This document shows positions 47,263 through 56,809 of a stretch of 64,000 bases of DNA, piece by piece. This stretch comes from Bradyrhizobium sp. AZCC 2176 (GTDB lineage: Bacteria; Pseudomonadota; Alphaproteobacteria; Rhizobiales; Xanthobacteraceae). The position numbers and the translations under genes were made by a program. Location: NCBI RefSeq assembly GCF_036924645.1, contig NZ_JAZHRX010000001.1, positions 6,537,501 through 6,601,500 of the forward strand, in the 5' to 3' direction. The notes beneath the pieces are model-generated. The model saw only the letters and a program-made list of their open reading frames with translations, ran no database searches and had not been told where the DNA came from. Every line of letters starts with the position of its first letter. Positions within the stretch are counted from its first letter, which is position 1.

Positions 47263-48609
47263 TCCAGATAGTCCCCCCATCAAAAGCACGTCGCCCAACG
47301 TGACATGGCTCTACGCTCGACCAGCAACGACCATGGACCGAAGACCCCGCTCTCCGCGTCCGAGTTCGGCCAACACTCATCGCCCTGTGAATCAGATCCG
47401 CCCGCAGACTCGCACCCCCGGGTTGGTTGTGTGCGTCTTATCGGCAAAGTCCGATTGCTAGGGATCTGCACCGCCTCTTTAGAGAGGCTCTATGGTGACA
47501 GCAACGCAAATGCATGCGCTACGACTTAGAATGTCTCGATCATCGGCGAATCGAGTCCGTTGACGCCGTGTTTAGAAAAATTCCAAATGAGTGCAGTTGA
47601 AATTTGGCGGGAACGATAGACGAGCGCTCTCGCCAGCGGCCATGCTTTCCTGGGCGCAACAGCATAATAGGCCTCGCTTTTTCAGGAACGCTCCAGACCT
47701 TGTAATGGTCTGACTGTTGCGCGTCACCATTTCGTTCCTGTCCGCTCCGGACGTAGGTATTGACGTAGCCAGAATCCGCGATGACATTTTGCTTCGTGCG
47801 CTCGTTATCGCTCAGAATGTACGTCAAGAGCTTGGCATGGTCTTGCGATATACCCTCCTCGCCGGGCGCGAGATCAGGGATGGACTGTCGAAACCGACCA
47901 GACGATCGTCCCGTCCATAGGCTTTTATACGCAAGGAGGCCGAAACTGCCGTGGTGTTGGTATCGGCCACGCGTGTCGTTACCATCTGCCCGTGCTTGGG
48001 CTAGGTCGCGTGAAGCGCATTGATGAGAGCGCGAGCCCGCCGATTTCTACTCTGGACTACGCTAATGCCGTCTCGTTACCAAACAGCGGTTTTCGTTCGC
48101 GGAGTATTGGTTCAAGAAGGCTGCCAGGACCACGTGAGCGAGGCTCGACGATGACATCAAACATTGAGATGCGGAATAGCATTCCAGCAATCGTCGCGGG
48201 TAACAACGTGGCGCTTGAGGGATTGCGAAAACATTTCTCGGATCAATGACTTATGATACCTGGTGCGCTCGGAGGGCGGTCGCATTTGCTGTGATTTCAA
48301 GGGGTTGACAAGCTCTGTCAAAGCATAAGGTTCATTTCAAACTCAAAAGTGCGTTTGGACAGACCTATGCCCGGCGCTTTTCGTACTTTCGCTTCACGCC
48401 TAAGTCCAAGCTCTTGATTCCCGGCGAGAGCCGGGGATTCTGCTCCCGGAAGGGCGTATTCTCTGGCAGTCGATCTCTCAAAAAGCTCGCGCCGCTGGGA
48501 TCAACCATGGACAAGAGGCCCCTCCCCTTCACTGTCTTATTGGACACCAATAGCCAATGAACCGGGCCTGGGCTGGCACGGCGCCTTTGTAGATATCCGT
48601 GGAGACATC
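47263..48609. other. 1.3-kb region without a supported gene
   Basis: Frames on both strands are short, overlapping and without known domains. It includes the promoter region of the TonB receptor and copy 2 of the long repeat (48201-48390). No palindromic Fur- or Irr-type site was recognised. Confidence 0.5.
48201..48390 (+). repeat. Long direct repeat, copy 2 (right of the iron-uptake locus)
   Basis: It starts TAACAACGTGG and has ATCAATGACTTATG, then the shared core TGGTGCGCTCGGAGGGCGG, followed by AAGTGCGTTT and GCGCTTTTCG. Same order and orientation as the copy at 40261-40430. The two lie 7.9 kb apart and bracket the iron-uptake genes. Confidence 0.72.
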
Positions 48610-49716
48610 ATGCAGGTCGTAATTTGCGGAGGCGGCGTGATTGGAGCCTGCATCGCATACTTCCTCGCTCGGCGCGGGATCGACGTCATTGTCATCGAGC
48701 GGACCGAGGTGGGGGCGGCGGCATCTGGCAAGGCTGGCGGATTTCTGGCGCTCGACTGGTGCGCCGGCACTCCGCTCGATAAGCTGGCGCGCCGAAGCTT
48801 TCAGCTTCACGCCGCCCTGCCTGACGAGGTTGCGGGCGATTGGGGCTACCAGCGCATGACTGCCTATAGCGGGTTCGTCGTCGGCGATCGTGACGCTCGC
48901 CGTCATACGCCGGCAAAACTCGCTTGGCTCGCCAGCGGCATTATCATCGCCGATCAACTCGGCACGCCGGCAACAACTGCTATTGTTCACCCGCGCAAAT
49001 TCACTTCCGCAATCATGAGCGCCGCACAAAAGCACGGCGCCGAACTGCGTGCAGGACAGGTCACCGGGATAGTCTGGAGCGCGGATAGATCGACGGTAAG
49101 AGGCATTGAGGTCGGCGGCGCCCTGTTGGAGGCCGATACTGTCGTGATCGCGATGGGGCCTTGGTCGCTAATGGCCGCCGCGTGGTTGGATCTGCCCGCT
49201 GTCTTTGGGCAGAGAAGCCCGAGCCTTGTCTACGAAACCGGCACGGATGTTCCGGCCGATGCCCTTTTCCTCGAATGTCAGGAAGAGAGCGGTGCGATTG
49301 TCTCGGTCGAGGTCTTCCCTCGCGGCGACGGGAGTACCCACATCACCGCCTTCTCCAATGAGGCGCCTCTGCCCCTCGAACCGGCCGCTGTGACGCCGGA
49401 CCCGAGCGAAATCGATCGCCTCCAAGCAATCTGCGGGCGGCTATCACCTGTGCTCCGATCGGAAAGGATAACCGCACGGCAAGCCTGCTTCCGTCCGGTT
49501 ACGCAAGACGGTCTGCCGCTGATCGGTAAGGTGCCACAAAGCGACGGCGCCTACGTGGCCACCGGCCATAGTGTCTGGGGCATCCTAAACGGACCGGCAA
49601 CGGGTGAAGCCTTGGCGGAGCTAATCGCCGAGGGCGTATCGCCCACTTTGGATCTGACGCCTTTCGACCCGGGCCGACTCCCGCCATTGCACCCACCGCT
49701 GCTGCGCTCCGGCTAG
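48610..49716 (+). CDS. FAD-dependent oxidoreductase (DAO family)
   Basis: The 368-residue flavoprotein belongs to the D-amino-acid-oxidase/glycine-oxidase family. The N-terminal dinucleotide motif is VVICGGGVIGACIAYFLARRG, followed by the conserved acidic end VIVIERTEVG. AASGKAGGFLALDW is the second FAD contact. The C-terminal half contains RPVTQDGLPLIGKV and YVATGHSVWGILNGPATGEALAEL, typical of the family. The substrate, probably an amine or amino acid, is unknown. GGAG precedes the ATG. It lies beside a mobile-element region. Confidence 0.9.
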   Translation: MQVVICGGGVIGACIAYFLARRGIDVIVIERTEVGAAASGKAGGFLALDWCAGTPLDKLARRSFQLHAALPDEVAGDWGYQRMTAYSGFVVGDRDARRHTPAKLAWLASGIIIADQLGTPATTAIVHPRKFTSAIMSAAQKHGAELRAGQVTGIVWSADRSTVRGIEVGGALLEADTVVIAMGPWSLMAAAWLDLPAVFGQRSPSLVYETGTDVPADALFLECQEESGAIVSVEVFPRGDGSTHITAFSNEAPLPLEPAAVTPDPSEIDRLQAICGRLSPVLRSERITARQACFRPVTQDGLPLIGKVPQSDGAYVATGHSVWGILNGPATGEALAELIAEGVSPTLDLTPFDPGRLPPLHPPLLRSG

Positions 49717-50509
49717 CTAACCAATGCTCAGCCTTGTTCCTATCCGAATGAGTCCACCACCCGGTCCCTCGCGGGATGCACCCGGTTCTTGACCTTCACC
49801 CATAAGTTTGGGACCACGTTCCATCATCAGCCTGGACGGCCGAACATTCATCGCTCAGAGGGCAAGACCAAACAATCCTCCCATCGAATCTTCGTATTCA
49901 GATTGGAAGTCTTCGCACTTACGTAGTGTTTTCAACACCCATTCCGACATTTTGCAGCTTTGCGGGTGATTGGGATCATTACAGAATTTCTCGTTGTCAG
50001 AATGGCGGTTGCGAGTCCCGCGGTCGCAGCCAAAACCCGTTTTGCACCTCTATGGAAATCCGTGAAGTAATGGTGGCAGCGCCCGTATCAGCAGCACGGT
50101 GCTTCCGCCCAACACGCTGCCACCCACGACGAGCAGGGACAGGACCCGCTCCCAAAGCATCTCGTTGCTGGCAACATCATTCGAATTTGGCATCTTTGTG
50201 CACCCGCATTTTCGGGCCACGGAGACGTCATAGACTGAGTCGCGGGATCGCCGAGCGGCGAAATTTGCCGGAAAATTAACTCATGATTCACCGACTCGGA
50301 CGCCCTCCCCGATTGGTGTTGGTGTCGGTTTGGACCGCCTGCGATTCGCTCCTGATCCGGCGCCCCATATGGACGCTATCGAGCGACATCCGAAATAGAG
50401 AGGATTAGAACAGATCCCTAGTCCGAGGTCGGCTGCCAAGCCACCCGCATCAACTCACGACCGAACGTGGATATCATTTCAGGTTCACCGTCCCGACGGA
50501 AGTCGTGGC
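49717..50509. other. Region between the oxidoreductase and recombinase genes
   Basis: About 790 bp. One small minus-strand membrane protein gene can be supported (50050-50193). The rest has no recognisable gene. Confidence 0.5.
50050..50193 (-). CDS. Small single-pass membrane protein
   Basis: A 47-residue frame reads MPNSNDVASNEMLWERVL, then a hydrophobic helix (SLLVVGGSVLGGSTVLLI) and a short tail RALPPLLHGFP. Composition fits a genuine transmembrane peptide rather than a shadow. The ribosome binding site is weak (AAAG). No partner gene is adjacent, so a function cannot be given. Confidence 0.4.
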   Translation of the reverse strand: MPNSNDVASNEMLWERVLSLLVVGGSVLGGSTVLLIRALPPLLHGFP

Positions 50510-52178
50510 TCAACCCTTGTTTGGCGTCTCAGCTTTGTTGCGGGGACGTGCAAGCGCGTTTGTTACAACTTCTGGCCGAAGCGACCTCCGACGGCCAGCG
50601 GCGAGGTCAAGAATAGCCATCAACTCGCCGCGTAGGATGGCGTGGCTCTCGCCCCGCTTATCGCCGGGGGTTATCACCACCTCGCCAACCAGAGAGCGGA
50701 TGTCCTCTCGGGCTTCCCCGTTGGACTCTGGCTCGGCCAGCGTTTCGGCGAGGCGGATCACCTTGGCGCGGTAGTGCTCAGCGATGTTCGGATGCAAATC
50801 CGGCAGATCGGCGGGGGCCTCGGCAAGACGCGCCTTAATTTCGGCTTTCTGGTGCTCCAGCTCACCCATCCTCGCCTTCATCGCCGGCTGGTACATACCG
50901 TCTTCGATGGCATCGAGAATCCCTTTGATACCACGCTCGATCTTCTCAAGGGCGCGGCGGCTCGTTTCTGCTAGCGCCCGCCGTTCATGGTTCTGGCGGT
51001 TGGTCTCTTCCGCATAGGCACGCACCGCGGCCGCTACAGCCTCGGGAGATACCAGCTTATCGGTAAGACCCGCCAGCACGCGCCGCTCGATGTCGTCGCG
51101 GCGAACGGTGCGGCCATTGGTGCAGATCCCCTTGCGGAAATGACTGAGACAGCCGTAGCGGTCGTTGACGACGATGCCATATTTGCCGCCGCAGCATCCG
51201 CAGGTGAGCAAGCCGGACAGAAGAAAAGCAGGACGACGCAGGCGGTTCAACCGTTCCGCGCGAGCGGCACGGACTCCCTTCGTCGTTGCCTCGAACTGCT
51301 TCGCAAGCTCGGCCTGGCGCAGTTTCACCCGCTGCCACAACTCGTCATCGACAATGCGTAACTCCGGCACCTCGGTCCTGATCCATTTGGCCTCGGGGTT
51401 CGGACGCGACACACGCTTGCCCGTGTTTGGGTCTTTGATGAAGCGCTGCCGGTTCCAGACCAGCGCGCCGGCATAAAGCTCGTTGTTGACGACGCCGTTG
51501 CCCCGGCAGGCGTGACCCCGGATCGTCGTGTCGCCCCAGGTGCGGCCCAACGGACCGGGAATACCATCCCGGTTCAGATCGGTCGCGATGGCGCGTGGCG
51601 ATTTTCCCACTGCGAATTCCCGGAAGATGCGTCGGACAACCGCGGCCTCGGCCTCATTGATCTTGCGTTCGCCCCGAACCGGCTCGCCCTCGCTGTCGCT
51701 GCGCTTCACCACGTCGTAGCCGTAGCAAAGCCCGCCACCCGCCTTGCCCTTCTCTACTCGTCCGCGCAAACCACGATGGGTCTTGGCGGCGAGGTCTTTC
51801 AGAAACAGAGCGTTCATCGTGCCTTTGAGACCGACATGAAGCTCGGAGATTTCACCTTCGGCCAAGGTGACGATCTGCACGCCGGCAAAGCGCAGATGCT
51901 TGAACAGTGTCGCCACATCGGCCTGATCGCGCGAGACGCGGTCCAGTGCTTCGGCGAGCACAATGTCGAACTTGCCACGCCGGGCGTCCTGCAACAGCGA
52001 TTGAAACGCCCGGCCGGAGAGTGACGCTGGCGCCGGAGATGGCCGCGTCATGATAGGTATCGACGACCTGCCAACGCTCCCGGCCCGCATGCTCACGACA
52101 GATGCGGAACTGGTCCTCGATCGACGCCACGCTCTGGTTGTCGGTCGAGTAGCGGGCGTAGAGCGCAACCTTGAGCAT
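50510..52178 (-). pseudogene. Large serine recombinase, frameshifted
   Basis: Large serine recombinases cut and join att sites for phages and integrative elements. The catalytic domain begins KVALYARYSTDNQSVASIEDQF, with the nucleophilic Ser in ARYS. It continues after one shift with QSLLQDARRGKFDIVLAEALDRVSRDQ. Then come the recombinase domain (GLRGRVEKGKAGGGLCYGYD), a zinc ribbon (LLTCGCCGGKYGI with CTNGRTVRRDD), and a coiled-coil tail. The N-terminal frame runs on as far as 51852. Removing one G from the GGG near 52021 restores one frame (RPAFQSLL). Length is 3n+1. It may be decayed or an assembly error. Confidence 0.85.
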
Positions 52179-52351
52179 GACATTCTCTCCGGATCGGGCC
52201 TTCACATCGATTCTACAAATTCCGCTGCCGTCAAGATACATGTTTGCAGCGGCATCCGTCGACACCGTCTCTGTCCGTTTCGCTCCGGGGGTCTGACCGT
52301 CGCCTGTGCAAACGCGCCAAGGAGATGAAGGTGTAGCTCAAGAACCTGTTT

Positions 52352-52528
52352 CTATCGTGGCCATGGTTCGTTGTCATTGGCGACGGCCGGCGGCCTGGCC
52401 TGCTCGCGGGCGAGCTGTCGGCCGATAGCTTCAGCAATCCGCAGAATTCGTGGGTCGAGCGATTCACCGGTACCCAATCCGTTGTCATTGGCCGGACGAA
52501 GCCCTTTCTCTTCCTCTTCTGCCGCCAT
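52352..52528 (-). CDS. Small ANDN-motif protein between recombinase and relaxase
   Basis: The 58-residue frame reads MAAEEEEKGLRPANDNGLG, then GESLDPRILRIAEAIGRQLARE and QARPPAVANDNEPWPR. The ANDN tetrapeptide occurs twice, once near each end, around a helix (DPRILRIAEAIGRQLA). Acidic N-terminus and ANDN tails are typical of small proteins on rhizobial plasmids and integrative elements. GAGGGAGGG precedes the ATG. The gene lies between recombinase and relaxase genes, all on the minus strand, so it may belong to the element's core. Confidence 0.68.
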   Translation of the reverse strand: MAAEEEEKGLRPANDNGLGTGESLDPRILRIAEAIGRQLAREQARPPAVANDNEPWPR

Positions 52529-52906
52529 TCCGACCCTCCCTCGTCAGGTCCATCGAACGAAAAGCAACGTGGAAGCGCAGAGCGGAAGTCAGGAAGTCGG
52601 AGCGTCGTAGCGGGGCGCAAATATACTTGCGAGCGGCGACTTCTGCTGGTCGGCTGCCAATATCCCAAGACATTTCGAGCGGTGTGGTGCTCGCAAGAAG
52701 GCGACGCCCGCCCCCGAACTCCCTGTCAGGATGAGGAAGCGTTCGGTTTCCCATCAAGCCTTACCTGCTTGACAGGCCCCTGCCGGACCGGCGACAGCTC
52801 GTCAAGGCCGTGAGCCGCGAAGCGGGGGCGCGGAACGCGCCAGCCTTGACGGGATGACGCTGGTCCGGCCTGCTTGACTTCAAGCAGGCAAGGCTTGCTC
52901 TTCCGC
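52529..52906. other. Intergenic region between relaxase stop and the ANDN gene
   Basis: About 380 bp. It holds the hairpin at 52868-52889 and a second TGCTTGACAGG-type motif near 52767. No gene is seen. Confidence 0.45.
52868..52889. terminator. Hairpin after the relaxase gene
   Basis: GCCTGCTTGA and TCAAGCAGGC form a perfect ten-pair stem with a two-base centre. It lies 18 bp beyond the relaxase stop. No T run follows, so it may be a weak terminator or a protein-binding palindrome. Confidence 0.5.
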
Positions 52907-55024
52907 TCACAACTCCAACCCGCGCTTTCTGCCGAAGCTCCATTCAATGTCGCCGCCAGTACGCATGAGGCCGGAGATGTGCTGCCCGATGCGCTTGTCG
53001 AGCACGGGCTGCCACGGCACGAGACTGAAGCCAAGGCCACCATCGCCGCTCAGGGTTTCGATGATGGCGAACCGGCCGCTGGATAGCTGGGTGGAGCCGA
53101 CGAGCTGTCCGCTCACGTAGTTACCGGGAACGGTGGGCCGCCATTGCAATCCGCTTTTGGCGGAGAGCGCCTTGCCGGCTCGCTCGATACCGGCAGACTC
53201 AAGTCGCCGGATCAGATCCTTGGGTGCACGGACGCGGCCGTCGCCGAGATCGGTGATGTGACCCATGTTCGCGAGCGCCTGTTTGCGCTTCTCCAGCGCC
53301 GCCCTCACCTCCTGGCCGAATCCCTCGCTGGCGAGCGCGACGCGCTGGCGGGACACCAGTTCGCGATCGAGCCAGGTCGCGCCGTCTTGGTCGATCTGCT
53401 GGTCGAGGCCAGTGGAAGACAGGACACTGATGCGGATGTTCGCGCGGTCCCGCGCCAGATCGTAGGCTTAGCCGCGCTCGGGAAGATCGGCAGGGACGCG
53501 CCAGTGATCCGCATCGATCCGCTCGGCATGGCCGGCCCGGCGAAGCGCTTCCAGCCGGCGGACGTGGGATCGAACGAAGGCCTCGGGGTCGCCACCGATG
53601 CGGTCGATGGCAGTTCTCGCCCGCTCCAGATGCTCGGACGGTCGGTAGATGCCTCGATCTGCAATATCCATGATGTTGCGATCTGCGGCGCGGGGCCCGG
53701 GAGGGGCGGAGCCCGCCGCGACGATCATGCCTCGGCCGACCTCCTCGGCGCGGGCGGCATCCATCTCGATATGATGCACACGCCCGTCTGCCCCATCGAT
53801 CACCAGCCGGACCCGCTCGCCCATCTCGTCGCCGCCGAGCCCCTTGTCCAGCACCCGGCCGACGATCCGCTCAGTCGCGTTCTCGCGGTGCAGGACGTAG
53901 CGCGCGGGGTGGCGATCCTCCGCCAGGCCCTCCCGCTCCAGCGCCCGGTGCATGGTCTTGATGATGTCGCCGCGCTCGCCAAGCTCGCGCAGCGCCGGCT
54001 CGGCTTTGGGCGACACGATCCATTGCCCAGTCTCGACCTCGGTAGCCAACCCCATGCGCTCAAGCTTGCGCGCCCGCTCGATCAGCAGGGCGCGGTTCTG
54101 ACGGAACGTGTCTCGCAGATCCCGGTCGGGACGCAGGTCGGCAAATTCCTTCCCCTGTTGCTCGGCGATCAACATCCGGTCGAGCCGGGTGAAACGATCG
54201 GCATCCACCTCCCGCTCAAGCTGCTTTGTCACTTCAAGTTCGGTCTGCCGCCCCAGTTCTCGGGTGACGACCTCGCTCGCGCGCTCGCGAGTCCCGTAGG
54301 CAATATAGTCGCCGGCGATGTTGAGGGTCTTACCGTCCTCGGTGACGCCGCGCACGATGATGTGGGTGTGGGGATGGCCGGTGTTGTGGTGGTCGACCGC
54401 GATCCAGTCGAGTTTCGTCCCGAGGTCGGCTTCCATCTGCTTCATCAGATCGCGGGTGGTCTCGCGCGGGTCGGCAAGCTCCACGCCGTCCTCAGCCGAG
54501 ACGATGAAGCGGAACTGATGGCGATCCTCGCGACCCCGGTCGAGGAAAGCGCGGCCATCCTCGACGTCGCGCTCGGCCGAATAGACCTGGCCTTTCTCGC
54601 CGTCTTTCGTCACGCCATCCCGTTCGAGATAGCGCAGGTGCGCGTCCACCGCCTTGGCGCTGACGAACTGCCGTCCACGCGCGGCTCCGCGCTGCGGGTT
54701 GAGCTTCACCACGCGAGCCTTCACCGCCACTCGCCGCGCCCGCGTGCGCACGCCGTTCCCGTCGCGGCTCCACGCGCTCCGATCTTTGAGAGTCAGTGCC
54801 GTCGCAGCGCCCCGGCCCCGTGCATTGAATCGGCCGCTTCCCTTTCCGGCCCTGGCCAAGCGGTCGGGGTTGCCGCCGGCCCGACGCATGGCCTGTTGGA
54901 CCTCGCCGAGGAAGCTGGCCGGGCGCCGGCGCATCCCGCCGATCCGGCGCGCGCGTGTCCTTACACCACCACGATCCCGGACCTTGCCGGGACCGATGCG
55001 AAAGTCGTCTTCGTCACGTGCCAT
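52907..55024 (-). pseudogene. Relaxase/mobilisation nuclease with DUF3363 domain, interrupted by an in-frame TAA
   Basis: Relaxases nick oriT to start conjugation. The protein starts MARDEDDFRIGPGKVRDRGG and has the relaxase metal motif GHPHTHIIVRG. Basic and helical linkers and the DUF3363 region follow (RADRFTRLDRML-like, RYVLHRENATERIVGRVL). A TAA at 53468-53470 stops translation after LPERG. The same frame continues past it as AYDLARDRANIRISV to the true end, 705 codons in total; a CAA (Gln) there would restore the expected GQAYDL. The stop is a substitution, not an indel. The piece upstream keeps the nuclease domain. It is followed by the ANDN gene and recombinase. Confidence 0.88.
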
Positions 55025-55097
55025 GAGATGACGATTGGAAGTCGAAACACTTCCGGCAAGAGCCGAAATGCGCCAATCGCGGAGGAGCGCAGAAACA

Positions 55098-55113
55098 CTT
55101 ACGCCAGCGTAAG
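55098..55113. promoter_or_regulatory. Short inverted repeat upstream of the relaxase gene, possible oriT element
   Basis: CTTACGC and GCGTAAG pair perfectly around two bases (CA). It is 75-90 bp upstream of the relaxase start, where oriT inverted repeats often lie. No nic-site consensus was identified, so this is a candidate only. Confidence 0.28.
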
Positions 55114-55396
55114 CGCGTCGGTCTCGCGCATCCGGCACATTGCGAGCGACGTCGCTGAGACCGTTGGAAACAAAGAAGAAAGCATCGGAAGCGCCCCGCC
55201 GCACCTCACCGGACAAGGAGCGAGCCCCGCAAAAGCAATGTGCAGACAAAAACTTAGGAACGAAGTTCCGGCAGCGAGGCAACTCGCTTTATCTTGCCAT
55301 CCCCCGCCGGCTTCGTAAGCGTCCGAATCTTGCACGGCTTTCTGAGAGTGCACTGTCCTTCCATATCGGGTTCTCTGCTGCATTGGAGAATCTCTG

Positions 55397-56305
55397 GTGG
55401 GTCCGAAACATTTCCAGAACAAAGCCAGACGCGAGTGGTGGTCGATTCACATCGAGGCGAGGCAACGCAGCGGTTTGTCGCAGCGCCGCTACTGTCGGAT
55501 TCACCGCCTCACAGACACAACATTTACGCGTTGGCTGCGCGTGATCACGGATGCGGAAGCGGCCAAAATCCGGGCGCAAAACGCTAAAATCCTTGCCGAA
55601 ACCGAGCGCGACGAGCGTCGAAGGCAACGCAGAGGAAGACCGCTCAAGCTGTCGGCGGACAAACGTAACCAAGCGGTGCAGGCGTTCTGGGCGATGCATG
55701 TGGAGACGCTGAACTGGAGCGGGATGACGCTCACGCATTACGCCGCGGCGGCGAAAATCTCGAAATCCAGCCTGCGCCGCTGGCGCGATCTGATCGATAG
55801 TGGCGAGGTCGAAATTGACTGGCGAGCGCGGCTTCATCCGAGTACCCGCCCGCAAATAAGCAGCGATGTTAGCAGCGCTGCTAAGGACCGGTCGGACGAA
55901 ACTGTCTTGACAGCCTCTGTGCCGGGTGATCCGCCGCGTGACCGTCGATCGAACAGGCGCAGCTTCACGGACGAAGAAAAGCTCGCGATCGTGATGGAAG
56001 CGGAGCAACCCGACGTGAGCGTGGCGGCTGTCTGCCGCCACCACGACATCGCCACCAGCATGGTGTTCCGTTGGCGTATCCAGTTTGGCTTTGGCCCAGA
56101 CGAGCGCGCGCGATTGGCAGCAGTCAAGGTGATCGACAGACGGCCGGGCGCATCATCGACGCCCGTTGTGCTGCACGACCTGTTGCGGCCGGCCGATGGC
56201 ATGACCGCGGTCGAACTGGGCGATGGCCGGCGGGTTTTTGCGCCTGAAGGCAGCGATCCCGAAACAGTTCGGCGCCACGTCGCCGATCGGGAGACGGCAC
56301 GATGA
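55397..56305 (+). CDS. tnpA: IS66 accessory protein TnpA (long form)
   Basis: The 302-residue protein has an N-terminal part of a long-type IS66 TnpA (HFQNKARREWWSIHIEARQRSGLSQRRYCRIHRLTDTTF in outline). A second helix-turn-helix unit (SFTDEEKLAIVMEAEQPDVSVAAVCRHHDIATSMVFRWR in outline) is the TnpA/Tnp_IS66-type DNA-binding domain. The C-terminus includes GDGRRVFAPEGSDPETV. The start is a GTG at 55397 with GGAG upstream. It precedes tnpB with a four-base overlap. The protein seems intact although its element is broken. Confidence 0.88.
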   Translation: MGPKHFQNKARREWWSIHIEARQRSGLSQRRYCRIHRLTDTTFTRWLRVITDAEAAKIRAQNAKILAETERDERRRQRRGRPLKLSADKRNQAVQAFWAMHVETLNWSGMTLTHYAAAAKISKSSLRRWRDLIDSGEVEIDWRARLHPSTRPQISSDVSSAAKDRSDETVLTASVPGDPPRDRRSNRRSFTDEEKLAIVMEAEQPDVSVAAVCRHHDIATSMVFRWRIQFGFGPDERARLAAVKVIDRRPGASSTPVVLHDLLRPADGMTAVELGDGRRVFAPEGSDPETVRRHVADRETAR

Positions 56306-56577
56306 TGATCGTTCCGGCCGGCGTGAAAGTGCACCTGGCGTTGGGGTCACCTGTTTGCCTTCCGCGGCAAGAAAGCATCGATGCTGAAGATCCTGTTCTG
56401 GACGGCAATGGGCTCTGCTTGTTCACCAAGCGGATCGACCAGGGCCGCTTTGCCTGGCCGGTAATGGCGGGCTACGTCGGTTCGATCACATTGACGCTGG
56501 CACAGCTTGCGATGCTGATCGAAGGCATCGACTGGCGCGCACCCGAGCGCGTGTGGAAGCCGGCGCTCGCAGGCTGA
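56302..56577 (+). pseudogene. tnpB: IS66 TnpB with internal deletion
   Basis: The ends match IS66 TnpB: MMIVPAGVKVHLALG and DGNGLCLFTKRIDQGRFAWPV followed by LAMLIEGIDWRAPERVWKP. About 25 codons after LALG (the usual YTDMRKG region) are deleted, with a GG junction. The next stretch (SPVCLPRQESIDAEDPVL) is the native HLFAFRGKKASMLKILFW read out of frame. A missing G in TTCTGGACGG then restores the frame. The product (91 residues, normally about 115) is probably inactive. Confidence 0.82.
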
Positions 56578-56646
56578 ATCGCAGAAACCCGCATAGAATA
56601 TAGCGAAGTTGCTTCTTCGAATCGGCGTGTTCGAGTAGAATCGGAC

Positions 56647-56805
56647 ATGCAGCTCGATCTCAACAATCTGCCGTCCGATACGGCGCTGTTGCACCGTCTG
56701 GTGCGCGAGATGGCTGTTGTCGTCGACAGCCGCGACGGTGAGATCGAGCGCCTCCAACTCATCATCAAGAAGTTGCAGCGAGCGCAGTTCGGGCGGCGCT
56801 CCCGT
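56647..56805 (+). pseudogene. tnpC: IS66 transposase TnpC, N-terminal fragment
   Basis: The first 50 codons (MQLDLNNLPSDTALLHRLVR, then IERLQLIIKKLQRAQFGRRS) are the coiled-coil start of IS66 TnpC. The match stops after RRS near 56802. The frame then runs on as unrelated residues to a stop at 56886. The catalytic DDE domain is absent. Confidence 0.85.
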
Positions 56806-56809
56806 TCGT

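Larger units (their letters stand above)
55315..56805 (+). mobile_element. IS66-family insertion sequence, right part lost
   Basis: GTAAGCG at 55315 matches the conserved end of IS66 elements. It is followed by tnpA, tnpB and the first 50 codons of tnpC in the usual order. The tnpC frame then stops matching near 56802-56808. The right terminal repeat is not found, and a JetD-like coding segment begins at the break. Confidence 0.85.

Noticed and set aside
47263..48200. Fur or Irr binding site upstream of the TonB receptor
   Set aside because: I looked for GATAAT-type palindromes and found none that could be supported.
55025..55282. N-terminal extension of the relaxase to 55282
   Set aside because: The residues are unlike any relaxase. 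The ATG at 55024 gives the known start (MARDEDDF).
53144..55318. 724-codon plus-strand frame over the relaxase
   Set aside because: It mirrors the relaxase on the other strand. The minus-strand frame carries the HPHTHI motif and is the real gene.
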